A DNA stretch of 64,000 nucleotides from positions 930,001 through 994,000 of the forward strand of contig NZ_JAYXHR010000002.1 of the NCBI RefSeq assembly GCF_036017065.1, read 5' to 3'. The number at the start of each line of letters is the position of its first letter. Position 1 is the stretch's first letter. This DNA is from Uliginosibacterium sp036017065 (GTDB taxonomy: Bacteria > Pseudomonadota > Gammaproteobacteria > Burkholderiales > Rhodocyclaceae). The position numbers and the translations under genes were made by a program. Positions 9,256 to 17,142 of the stretch are shown in pieces. The notes under the pieces were generated by a model, which was not told where the DNA came from, made no database searches, and saw nothing but the letters and a program-made list of their open reading frames with translations.

Positions 9256-11789
9256 CCCGCCCCCGGCGTCAGCTCGCCGCTGTGGTCCGGGAACACCGCC
9301 TTGCGGATCACCGCGTGCACGCCGAGGTTGCCGTCCACCACCTGGGTGATGCCGAAGTCCACAGCCACGGAGATGAGCGAGATGGCTTCGTCCTCGCTGA
9401 GCTGGTGGGCCTTCATCAGGAAGTGGCGGGCCTTGTGGAAGGCGTCGCGCATGGCGGCTTCCAGCGAGGACTTCTTGTACACCTGCGTCTGTGCGTGCGG
9501 GCCGAGTTCGGCGAGGTAGTCGGGGTAGCTGAGGCCTTGCAGCACCCATTCGTCCGGGGTGTCGAGGAAGGGGTAGTCCAGCTCGGACAGGAAGCTGTCG
9601 GCGAGCGCGGCCTTCTTGTGCAGCACCAGCTGGAACACGCCGGTGAGCGAGCATTCGATGGCGGTGCCGCAGGCCTCGGCGTCGCCTTGCGAGGCGTGGG
9701 GGTCGCCCACCGAGAACAGCGCGCCGTCCACCGCCACCGGCAGGAACAGGCGGGCGCCCTTGGTGGCGCGCCAGTTGTCCAGGTTGCCACCGAAGTAGCT
9801 CGGCGGAATGGAGTCCACCATGCCTTTCTCGCGCGGTGCCACGGCCAGCACGCCGAAGTGCGGGCGCACCGGCACCACGGCTTTCTCCAGCACGCCGAAC
9901 TGCTTGTCGATGGTGGCGTGGTCCACCGGTACGCCGGGGTAGTCGATGGTGTCGTGGCGGATGCCGAAGGGGTCGGTCTGCGGCGTCCAGCGGTAGTTGT
10001 AGACGGCCTTGGCGTGCGGGTGCGCGTGGCCGTGGTGGATCTCGTACACGGTGATGACCTCGCGCTTCTTCGGCTCGGTCAGCAGGTCGTTGTACTGGAA
10101 GCCCCACCACGCGGCGGCGTTGCTGCCGTACAGCCGGCCTTCGTGCTCGGGGTGGCGGCTGGGGCGGGGCTGGATGTCGAGGATGCGCACCTCCAGCACG
10201 TCGCCGGGCTCCGCGCCCTGCACGTACACCGGGCCGGTGCAGATGTGCACGCCGAAGCCCTCGCCGGCACCACGGCCGTAGATGGAGGCATCCATCGGCC
10301 CGGCGCCGCGCCGGTCCACCGCCTTCTTGTCGGCGGTCCAGTGGAACACGCTCTCGGCACCGGGGTCGCCGGCGATCATGCGCTCGCAGTCGTCGGTGGC
10401 GTGCTGGGTCAGCGTTTCGATGGTGACGATGTCGCCGGAATGCACCGTCAGCACCGGCTTGATGCTGCGGCTGAAGTAGCCCCAGTGCACCGTCTTCGCC
10501 GACACCGGCAGGTAGTAGTGGCCGGGTGGTGGCTGGTGTTCGTCCGTGGGCGGATGGTGTGGATGCTGTGCGTCGTGCGACGTTGGCGTGGCGCGCTTGG
10601 GCGACAGCGCCAGCGCGATGGCATAGCGGGCGTGGTCGCTCAGCAGGTTCTGGAACTGGCGGCGGGTGTCGTCGCCCGCGGGGGCCGATCTGTCCACCGG
10701 CGGGGCGACGGGGCCGGCAGTCTGCGCCGGACGGCCGCGGCGCAACTGCTCCTCGATGTCCTTCGGCGGTGCGGCGCGATAGGCCTTGGGCGACTGGCCG
10801 AAGCGCGCCGAGAAGGCGCGGCTGAAGTTGGCGGCGTCGCTGAAGCCCCAGCGGTAGCACAGCTCGGAGATGCTGAAGTGCGCCAGCGCCGGGTTGCCGA
10901 GGTCCAGCCGGCAGCGCTCCAGGCGGCGCGACTTGAGGTACTCGGTGAAGCTGGTGGCGCCCGCCTTGAACAGCTTCTGGATGTAGCGGGTGGACAACCC
11001 CTCCAGCCGCGCGATGTCGTCGATCTGCAGTTCGGCGTCGCCCAGGCGCGACTCCAGCGTGCGGCACACGCGGCGCAGGTGGGCGAGCTGCACGGAGGTG
11101 GTGTCCGGGTTGGTGTCCTCAGGCTCGGCCCGTTCCTGCGCGTCCTGGCTCCTGTGCGACAGGCAGGTGACCAGCAGTTCGATCAGCGTGGCCTCGATGG
11201 GCGGCAGTTCGTCGCGGCCGATGTAGGCCAGCTCGTCGGCCACCGACTGGATGAGGCCGAGGCACACCGCGCCGACGCCGACGCGGGTGGAGATGCGATT
11301 GAGCTCCTGAGCGCCGGTACGCACCAGGCGCAGCACGAAGCTGGCGGACTCCAGCTTGACCAGCATGGCGCGGAAGTCGGTGTGCAGCTCGATCCGCCAG
11401 GCCTGCGCCGGGTCCAGCAGCATGATGTCGCCGGCGTGGATGCCCACCGGGCTGGCGTCCGCCTGCTGGGTGTCGGTCAGGGTGCCGTGGCCGGCCTGCA
11501 GCGCCAGCACCAGGACCGTGCCGGCGTGCTTGCCGCGTGCATGACCGTGTGCGCCGTCGGCCAGCGGCAGCAGCACCTGCGGCGACGAGGCGAGTTGTGC
11601 GAACACCGAGTCGAAGGCGGAGCTGCACGCCGAGATGTGGCCACTAAGATGACCATTCAGCGCCGGCTGGCCGCGTGGTGCCGGCTCGTTGGCGAGCAGC
11701 AGCCGCGCCAGCACCTCGGACCACGCGGACTGGCGCAGTTCTTCCGGATAGGCGCTGGTGGAAAAGCGGCGGATGTCGTTGAGGATCAT
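9252..11789 (-). CDS. AraC-type regulator fused to an acetamidase/formamidase domain
   Basis: One continuous 845-residue frame. Residues 1-220 form an AraC_binding_2-like sensor (FeaR type), and 238-338 are a complete double-HTH AraC domain (LQIDDIARLEGLSTRYIQKLFK, then ISELCYRWGFSDAANFSRAFSARFGQSPKAYR). Residues 340-422 are a Pro/Ala/His-rich linker without any Met. From 423 (GHYYLPVSAKTVHWGYF) to the end it is a full FmdA/AmdA amidase domain including SVGDPHASQGD and CGTAIECSLTG. Its closest visible relative is the enzyme encoded 77 bases upstream, so the unit looks like a tandem duplicate that fused to its regulator. The N-terminal ATG at 11789 matches the expected AraC start; the Shine-Dalgarno is weak. 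The amidase part lacks a signal peptide, so this copy stays in the cytoplasm. A sequencing error removing a stop cannot be excluded. Confidence 0.85.
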   Translation of the reverse strand: MILNDIRRFSTSAYPEELRQSAWSEVLARLLLANEPAPRGQPALNGHLSGHISACSSAFDSVFAQLASSPQVLLPLADGAHGHARGKHAGTVLVLALQAGHGTLTDTQQADASPVGIHAGDIMLLDPAQAWRIELHTDFRAMLVKLESASFVLRLVRTGAQELNRISTRVGVGAVCLGLIQSVADELAYIGRDELPPIEATLIELLVTCLSHRSQDAQERAEPEDTNPDTTSVQLAHLRRVCRTLESRLGDAELQIDDIARLEGLSTRYIQKLFKAGATSFTEYLKSRRLERCRLDLGNPALAHFSISELCYRWGFSDAANFSRAFSARFGQSPKAYRAAPPKDIEEQLRRGRPAQTAGPVAPPVDRSAPAGDDTRRQFQNLLSDHARYAIALALSPKRATPTSHDAQHPHHPPTDEHQPPPGHYYLPVSAKTVHWGYFSRSIKPVLTVHSGDIVTIETLTQHATDDCERMIAGDPGAESVFHWTADKKAVDRRGAGPMDASIYGRGAGEGFGVHICTGPVYVQGAEPGDVLEVRILDIQPRPSRHPEHEGRLYGSNAAAWWGFQYNDLLTEPKKREVITVYEIHHGHAHPHAKAVYNYRWTPQTDPFGIRHDTIDYPGVPVDHATIDKQFGVLEKAVVPVRPHFGVLAVAPREKGMVDSIPPSYFGGNLDNWRATKGARLFLPVAVDGALFSVGDPHASQGDAEACGTAIECSLTGVFQLVLHKKAALADSFLSELDYPFLDTPDEWVLQGLSYPDYLAELGPHAQTQVYKKSSLEAAMRDAFHKARHFLMKAHQLSEDEAISLISVAVDFGITQVVDGNLGVHAVIRKAVFPDHSGELTPGAG

Positions 11790-11866
11790 GGCGTGAGACA
11801 AGCCAGTGCCGTGCCAGGAGGGCGGGCGCACGGGCCGCACGGCGACCCATGCACCCGTCGCTCCGA

Positions 11867-13318
11867 TCAGGTGCCCCGCGCCGGGAAGATGCTCTTCTTC
11901 ACTACGGCGTGCACGCCCCAGTTGCCATCCACCACCTGGGTGATGCCGAAGTCCACCGCGATGGACATCAGCGAGATCGCCTCGTCCTCGCTCAGGCCCT
12001 GGGTGGTCATCAGGAAGTGGCGCATCTTGTGGTAGGCGTCGCGCAGCGCCTTGTCGACCGAGGACTTGCTGTAGATCTCGCTCTGCGCCTTGGGGCCCAG
12101 CTCGGCCAGGTAGTTGGCGTAGCTGAAGCCGTGCAGCAGCCATTCGTCCTGCGTTTCCAGCAACGGGTATTGCAGGTCGGCCAGCGGCGTGCCGGGCAGG
12201 CTGTTCTTCTTGTGAAGGATGAGCTGGAAGGTGCCGGTCAGCGAGCACTCGATGGCCGTGCCGCAAAGCTCGGAGTCGCCCTGCGAGGCGTGCGGGTCAC
12301 CCACCGAGAACATCGCGCCCTTCACCGCCACCGGGTAGTACAGCGTGGCGCCCTTGCCGATGCGCCAGTTGTCGATGTTGCCGCCGGTGTAGTTGGGCGG
12401 GATGGAGGTGACGAACTCGGCTTCCGCCGGGGCCACGCCCATGGTGCCGAAGTGCGGCCGCACGGGGATGCGGATGTTGCGCAGCACGTTCTCGTTCTTG
12501 GTGATGGTCTTGTGGTCCACCGGCACGCCGGGATAGTCGATGGTGGGGTGCACGATGCCGAAGGGGTCGGTCTGCGGCGTCCAGCGGTAGTTGTACAAGG
12601 CGCGTGCCCAGTTGCGCTCGCCGGTGGCGTCCACCTCGTAGATGGTGATGACCTCGCGCTTCTTCGGCTCGGTCAGCGTGTCGCCGTAGTGGAAGCCCCA
12701 GTTGGCGGCGGCGTTGCTGCCGAAGGACTTGCCCTTGTACGCCGGGTTGCCGCTGGGGCGCGGCACCACGTCGATGATGCGCACCTCCAGGATGTCGCCG
12801 GGCTCTGCGCCCTTGATGAACACCGGGCCGGTGCACACGTGCACCCCCTCGCCACCGCCGGCGCCCACCTTGGCATCCATCGGGCCGGCGCCGCGGCGGT
12901 TCACGTTCTTCTTCTGCTTGTCCCAGTAGAAGACGCTCTCGGCACCGGCGTCGCCCTTCACCATGCGCTCGGCGTCGTCGTTGGCGTGGTGGGTCAGGGT
13001 CTCGATGGTGACGTAGTCGCCGGAGTCCACCTCCACCACCGGCTTGGCCGATTTGCTGAAGTAGCCCCACAGCACGGTGTTGGCATGCGCCGGAATGTAG
13101 AAGTGCCTGGTCATGCCGCCGCCGGGCTGCGCGCTCTGCGCGAAAGCCGCGGGCGACATCGACACGCCCAGCGCGCCGATGGACATGGCGCTGCCACCCA
13201 TCACCATGGCGTCGCGCAGGAAGCTGCGCCGCGCGGTGTGGAACTCCTCCTTGATCTCGCCTTCGTTTTCCTTGGTCACGCCGTGCGTGCAGCCCGGTCC
13301 GCAGATATGTCCGTCCAT
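11867..13318 (-). CDS. Tat-exported acetamidase/formamidase
   Basis: A 483-residue FmdA/AmdA family enzyme hydrolysing short aliphatic amides to ammonia and the acid. The N-terminus carries a short cysteine-containing lead (ICGPGCTHG) and then a twin-arginine signal (ARRSFLRDAMVMGGSAMSIGALGVSMSPAAFA), so the mature enzyme from about residue 62 would be periplasmic. The catalytic core is collinear with the fused paralogue downstream: HFYIPAHANTVLWGYF, GDYVTIETLTHHA, EPGDILEVRI, TEPKKREVITIYEV, SVGDPHASQGDSELCGTAIEC. GAGAGGAAG lies 5-13 bases before the ATG. It probably supplies ammonium from amides and is likely controlled by the AraC domain of the next gene. Confidence 0.9.
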   Translation of the reverse strand: MDGHICGPGCTHGVTKENEGEIKEEFHTARRSFLRDAMVMGGSAMSIGALGVSMSPAAFAQSAQPGGGMTRHFYIPAHANTVLWGYFSKSAKPVVEVDSGDYVTIETLTHHANDDAERMVKGDAGAESVFYWDKQKKNVNRRGAGPMDAKVGAGGGEGVHVCTGPVFIKGAEPGDILEVRIIDVVPRPSGNPAYKGKSFGSNAAANWGFHYGDTLTEPKKREVITIYEVDATGERNWARALYNYRWTPQTDPFGIVHPTIDYPGVPVDHKTITKNENVLRNIRIPVRPHFGTMGVAPAEAEFVTSIPPNYTGGNIDNWRIGKGATLYYPVAVKGAMFSVGDPHASQGDSELCGTAIECSLTGTFQLILHKKNSLPGTPLADLQYPLLETQDEWLLHGFSYANYLAELGPKAQSEIYSKSSVDKALRDAYHKMRHFLMTTQGLSEDEAISLMSIAVDFGITQVVDGNWGVHAVVKKSIFPARGT

Positions 13319-13531
13319 GTCGCTTCCTCTCGCTCGTCAGGGGAGGCCCGGCTGTGGCGCAAACGGCCTGCCGGGCACGGGCCCAGTATTGGCGACGGCC
13401 CGGGCGGGACGCTTGTCGTGGCACGCACGAATACTTGTCGGCGCACGTGCACGGCGGTAATTTGCGGCAGGGCACCTGCACCCCGCGTGCCCCCGATGGA
13501 CCCCATCCACCCATGAGCGCGGAGGATTGCG

Positions 13532-13798
13532 ATGCGTACCGGACTGTTCCTGCTGGCGGGCTTCCTCCTGCTGGCCGCGCTGTTGATCCTGGCGCGGCTG
13601 TTCTCCACCGAGTACCCCGCGGCCTCGCGCGTGGCGACCATCGGCTTCGTGGCGCTGTGGCTGTTCGCCGCCGGTTTCAACATGTGGGTGGGCGTGGCGA
13701 AGGCCGGTTACCCGGTGGCGGAGGAGCTGCCGATCTTCCTGCTGGTCTTCGGCCTGCCGGCGGTGGCGGCGGTGCTGCTGAAGTGGAAGCTCGTCTGA
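13532..13798 (+). CDS. Small integral membrane protein
   Basis: An 88-residue hydrophobic protein with three predicted membrane segments: MRTGLFLLAGFLLLAALLILARLF, VATIGFVALWLFAAGFNMWVGV and LPIFLLVFGLPAVAAVLLKWKLV. GGAGG at 13521-13525 with a 6-base spacer fixes the start. It is divergent from the amidase genes. Proteins of this shape (three helices, an N-M-W-V-G motif in the second) are common in proteobacteria and have no assigned function. Confidence 0.75.
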   Translation: MRTGLFLLAGFLLLAALLILARLFSTEYPAASRVATIGFVALWLFAAGFNMWVGVAKAGYPVAEELPIFLLVFGLPAVAAVLLKWKLV

Positions 13799-13862
13799 GC
13801 GTGCCGGCACGCACTTTCTGGTGCATGCTGCGGGCCCGACCCGTCATGACGCCTGCCCGCCG

Positions 13863-14498
13863 ATGAAGAAGAAAGGCCCCTCCAAAGCCGACACCGCCCT
13901 GCTGGACCCGTTTCCGGCGCTGGCGCTGGCGCAGATACACGTGCCGCGCACGGCGCAGGAATTCGCTGCCGCTGCGGCGGAGCTGCTGGCGGCGGGTGCG
14001 GCCGGCTTCGACACCGAGGCGCGGCCGACCTTCAAGGTGGGTGAAGTGAGCGACGGGCCGCATGTCGTGCAGTTCGCGACGGCGGACCGCACGGGGGCGG
14101 GCAAGGCCTTCATCTTCCAGGTGCATCGTCCCGAAGGCCGTGACGCGCTGGTGGAACTGCTGCGGTCGCCGGCCTTGCTGAAGGCCGGCTTCGGCCTGAA
14201 GTCGGATCGCGGGCAGATCAAGGCGCGGCTGGGCGTGGAGCCGGCCGCGCTGCTGGACCTCGACCTGGTGTTCCGCAAGGACGGCTACAGCGGCGACATG
14301 GGGGTGCGGGCCGCGGTGGGGCTGGTGCTCAGCCAGCGCTTCCACAAGTCCAAGCACGTGACGACGTCCAACTGGTCGCTGCGTGAACTGAACGGGCAAC
14401 AACTGCTGTACGCCGCCAACGATGCCTACGCGGCGTTCAGGGTGCTGCAGGGCCTGGGCGAAACGCGGCCGGAGCTGCTGGCCGCATCACGCGCCTGA
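13863..14498 (+). CDS. DEDDy 3'-5' exonuclease domain protein (RNase D-like)
   Basis: A 211-residue protein with only the exonuclease domain of the RNase D/WRN type. Exo I is GFDTEARPTF (Asp and Glu), Exo II is KAGFGLKSDRGQIK (Asp), and Exo III is LLYAANDAYAAFRVL (Tyr-x3-Asp), so the four acidic residues and the Tyr of the DEDDy class are present. It lacks the HRDC domains of full RNase D. The ATG at 13863 gives a Lys-rich N-terminus like other family members; a longer form from 13821 is possible but less likely. The substrate (RNA or DNA end) is not known for this stand-alone form. Confidence 0.85.
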   Translation: MKKKGPSKADTALLDPFPALALAQIHVPRTAQEFAAAAAELLAAGAAGFDTEARPTFKVGEVSDGPHVVQFATADRTGAGKAFIFQVHRPEGRDALVELLRSPALLKAGFGLKSDRGQIKARLGVEPAALLDLDLVFRKDGYSGDMGVRAAVGLVLSQRFHKSKHVTTSNWSLRELNGQQLLYAANDAYAAFRVLQGLGETRPELLAASRA

Positions 14499-14511
14499 AC
14501 CGGAAACGCAA

Positions 14512-14528
14512 CTGTAACGTCTGTAACG
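14512..14528 (+). promoter_or_regulatory. Tandem CTGTAACG motifs before the helical-repeat gene
   Basis: CTGTAACG occurs at 14512-14519 and again at 14521-14528, preceded by GGAAACGC. The same combination, GAAACGC plus CTGTAACG, recurs at 16153-16167 before the beta-lactamase gene. An extracytoplasmic-function sigma -35 element or a shared activator site would explain this. It is a motif observation only. Confidence 0.35.
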
Positions 14529-14573
14529 CCTGTCCTGCTGGTGTCGTCGTACGCCAGCGCCGACAATGCGCGC

Positions 14574-16127
14574 ATGCCTGCCCGCCCGGCGCCGCGCGCG
14601 CCACTGATCTCCATCGACCTGTGCAGCGACGGTTTCGTCGTCGACGGCGAGCGCCTGCCCCGGCGCCTGCTGTCACGCCTGCTTGCCGCCCTGCTGCAAG
14701 CCCACGCAGAGGGCCTGGCCCGCGATACGACGCCGTGCACGCGCGCGGCCTTGCGTGACCGCATCGTCGGCTTGCCGGAGTTGCATCGCACGCAGCTGTG
14801 GCGCGCCTTGCAGGGCCTCGACGATTCGCCACTGCGCGGGCTGGTGTGCTGCGCCGGCCGCAGCGCCGGGCCGTTCTGGCTGGACGACGCATTGCTGCGC
14901 CGCTGTCGCATCACGGTGCAGGGCAAGCGGCTGACCACGGCATCGCTCGCCGCCTTCCTCGGCCAGCAGCGTGACGCCGCGGATGTCGTGCCGGTGCTGT
15001 CGCTGCCACCACGGCGAACCGCGCGCAGCACGGCGGGCAGCCTGCCCTCGCTCGGCTACGTCGCGGCGCTGGCGCGTGCCGACCTGCTGATCGATCGCGG
15101 CGAACTGTACCCGGCGCGGCAGGCACTGCAGGACGCGCAACTGCATCTGCGTGCCGACGACGCGCTGGAAGCGGCGGCATTGTCGATGCGGCGCGCGCGG
15201 GTGGCGCGTCGTCTCGGCGACTGGGCGGGCGTGCAGGTGGAGCTGCGCGAACTGGCGGTGATCGCGCAGCGCGCGCGCCTGTCGCCGGCCGCCCGCCGGC
15301 AACTGGATGCGCGCCAGCACCTGCTGGCGGCCTGGCACCTGTACGGCAGTCTCGGCAACACCGCCGCCGCACTCGCCCGCCTGCTGCAGGTGGATGCTGC
15401 TGCACAGGCGGCGGACCTCCACCTGTGCAGCGACTGCTGCAACCTGCGCGGCATCCTGCTGCGCGAACTGGCCTTGTCGGAAGCGGATGCGACGCGCGCG
15501 GCGCAGGCCATGGCCTGTCTGGGCGAGGCGGTGCGCAGCGCGGCGCTGGCCGGCCTGCCGGACGCTTTGCAGATCGCCGCGGCGAATCTCGCCAACAGCC
15601 TGTCGGCCCTGCACGAGGCCGGGTTGCTGCCGCAACAGCAGGCCGGCACCGCGGTGGACTGGCTGCTGCTCAGCGAATCGGTGTGCGCGCAGTGGTCCAT
15701 CGGTCGCAGCTCGCTGCTGAACATGGTGTTCCTGCTGCGCCTGGCCGTCGCGCACGATCTCGACTTCGCCCGCGTGAGTGCCGCCGCGCGTGCGCAGGGG
15801 CAGACGCTGCACGCGCGTAGCTTCGCGGCGCTGGCCGCCGACACCTGGACGGCGCGTGAGCGGGTTCATTCGCAGATCCCCGTGGAGCAGCGCTGCGCCT
15901 TCTTCCTGATGTGGGCGACCCATGCCACGCGCGAGCAGGACCGGGTGAGTGCGCTCGAACTCTGCGGCCGCGTGCTGCGCGAGAAGCGCAAGTTGCGCGA
16001 CGCGGTGGCACGCAGCCGCTACGAGGAGGAGGTGCAGCGCCTGCGCGCCATGCTGACCGCCGTCCCGTCACCCGCGCGTGAGGCATCGACAACGCGCAAG
16101 GCGGTGCGCGTGGCGAAGCCGCGTTGA
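14574..16127 (+). CDS. Uncharacterised alpha-helical repeat (TPR-like) protein
   Basis: A 517-residue protein that I do not recognise. The first about 165 residues contain charged, winged-helix-like segments (LLSRLLAALLQAHAEGLARD, LWRALQGLDDSPLRGLVCCA). The remainder is a run of amphipathic helices with TPR-like spacing (ARADLLIDRGELYPARQALQDAQLHL, ARRLGDWAGVQVELRELAVIAQRARL, HLYGSLGNTAAALARLLQV). No signal peptide or membrane segment is seen. The C-terminal tail is basic (TTRKAVRVAKPR). A regulator or scaffold fits the architecture. ATG 14574 is preferred over GTG 14541 because the possible promoter repeats end at 14528. It runs parallel to the beta-lactamase gene 151 bases downstream and shares a motif with its upstream region. 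Confidence 0.65.
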   Translation: MPARPAPRAPLISIDLCSDGFVVDGERLPRRLLSRLLAALLQAHAEGLARDTTPCTRAALRDRIVGLPELHRTQLWRALQGLDDSPLRGLVCCAGRSAGPFWLDDALLRRCRITVQGKRLTTASLAAFLGQQRDAADVVPVLSLPPRRTARSTAGSLPSLGYVAALARADLLIDRGELYPARQALQDAQLHLRADDALEAAALSMRRARVARRLGDWAGVQVELRELAVIAQRARLSPAARRQLDARQHLLAAWHLYGSLGNTAAALARLLQVDAAAQAADLHLCSDCCNLRGILLRELALSEADATRAAQAMACLGEAVRSAALAGLPDALQIAAANLANSLSALHEAGLLPQQQAGTAVDWLLLSESVCAQWSIGRSSLLNMVFLLRLAVAHDLDFARVSAAARAQGQTLHARSFAALAADTWTARERVHSQIPVEQRCAFFLMWATHATREQDRVSALELCGRVLREKRKLRDAVARSRYEEEVQRLRAMLTAVPSPAREASTTRKAVRVAKPR

Positions 16128-16152
16128 GGCGGCGCTGCCGTTGCGGCCAGGC

Positions 16153-16167
16153 GAAACGCCTGTAACG
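16153..16167 (+). promoter_or_regulatory. GAAACGC/CTGTAACG motif upstream of the beta-lactamase gene
   Basis: GAAACGC at 16153-16159 is followed directly by CTGTAACG at 16160-16167, about 112 bases upstream of the class D beta-lactamase ATG. It matches the paired motif in front of the preceding gene, so the two may be co-regulated. Confidence 0.35.
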
Positions 16168-16278
16168 CGCATTCGCGACGCGTCGCTCGCCGCGGCTGCC
16201 GATACTGCCGGCATGGCATCACCGCGCGGTCCATGTCGGGCCGCGCGGCGATGCCGCAGCCAAGGAGAAACTTCCACG

Positions 16279-17142
16279 ATGTTCAGCTCACCGATGTTCC
16301 GCACCCCGACGCTCCACACCTTTGTCGTCGCCGCCTTCCTGGCGACGTCCGGTGCCTGCCTCGCGACGGCTCCGTCCATCGCGTCCGCCGATGCCGGCAC
16401 CGCGCGCAGCGAGTCCTGGCAGGACCAGCCCGCGCTGCTGAAGCGCTTCGAGGAGCGCGGCATGCGCGGCACCTTCGTCGTGCTGGACAGCCAGGACCGG
16501 CGCTGGATCGCGGCGGATTCGAAGCGCGCCTTCCAGCGCTTCCGCCCGGCGTCCACCTTCAAGATTCCGAACACGCTGATCGCGCTGGAAACCGGCGTGG
16601 CGCGCGACGACAAGCAGGCGTTCAAGTGGGACGGGCAGAAGCGCTGGGTGGAGGACTGGAACCGCGACCTCGACCTGACCGAGGCCTTCCGCGTGTCGGC
16701 GGTGTGGGCGTACCAGGAGATCGCGCGTGGCGTCGGCAGCACGCGCATGCAGCAGGCGCTGCGCGATTTCCGCTACGGCAATGCGGCCATCACGCCGAAG
16801 GTGGACAACTTCTGGCTGGACGGGGACCTGCGCATCTCCCCGGTGGAGCAGGTGGAGTTCCTGCGCCGTCTCGACGAGGGCCGCCTGCCGCTGTCGGCAC
16901 GCACGCTGGAGATCGGCCGGCGCGTGATGCTGCGCGAGGAGAAGAACGGCTACCGCCTGTACGCCAAGACCGGCTGGGACAACAACAAGCCGGCCATCGG
17001 CTGGTATGTCGGCTGGGTGGAACGTGGCGAGCGGCGCACCTGGTTCGCGCTCAACGTCGACATGACGTCGGTGGACGTCGCGCCGAAGCGCGAGTTGCTG
17101 GTGCGCCAGTTGCTGAAGGAACTGGGTTACCTGCCGGATTGA
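16279..17142 (+). CDS. Class D (OXA-type) beta-lactamase
   Basis: Periplasmic serine beta-lactamase, 287 residues, with an N-terminal Sec signal (TFVVAAFLATSGACLATA). All class D signatures are present in order: S92-TFK95 with the nucleophile Ser and the Lys that is carboxylated in the family, S140-A-V (SxV), Y166-GN, a following FWLDG with the conserved Trp, and K230-TG. The length and the QDRRWIAADSKRAFQRFRPASTFKIPN lead are normal for OXA enzymes. AAGGAGA (16262-16268) precedes the ATG. No integron or IS structure is nearby, so this looks like an intrinsic chromosomal enzyme. The substrate range cannot be read from these motifs. Its 3' end overlaps the convergent norR by 16 bases. Confidence 0.93.
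   Translation: MFSSPMFRTPTLHTFVVAAFLATSGACLATAPSIASADAGTARSESWQDQPALLKRFEERGMRGTFVVLDSQDRRWIAADSKRAFQRFRPASTFKIPNTLIALETGVARDDKQAFKWDGQKRWVEDWNRDLDLTEAFRVSAVWAYQEIARGVGSTRMQQALRDFRYGNAAITPKVDNFWLDGDLRISPVEQVEFLRRLDEGRLPLSARTLEIGRRVMLREEKNGYRLYAKTGWDNNKPAIGWYVGWVERGERRTWFALNVDMTSVDVAPKRELLVRQLLKELGYLPD

Noticed and set aside
9219..12035. Very long open frame (over 900 codons) on the plus strand opposite the AraC-amidase fusion
   Set aside because: It is low-complexity (His/Gly/Arg-rich), has no recognisable domain, and mirrors the codon pattern of the minus-strand gene, as expected in very GC-rich DNA.
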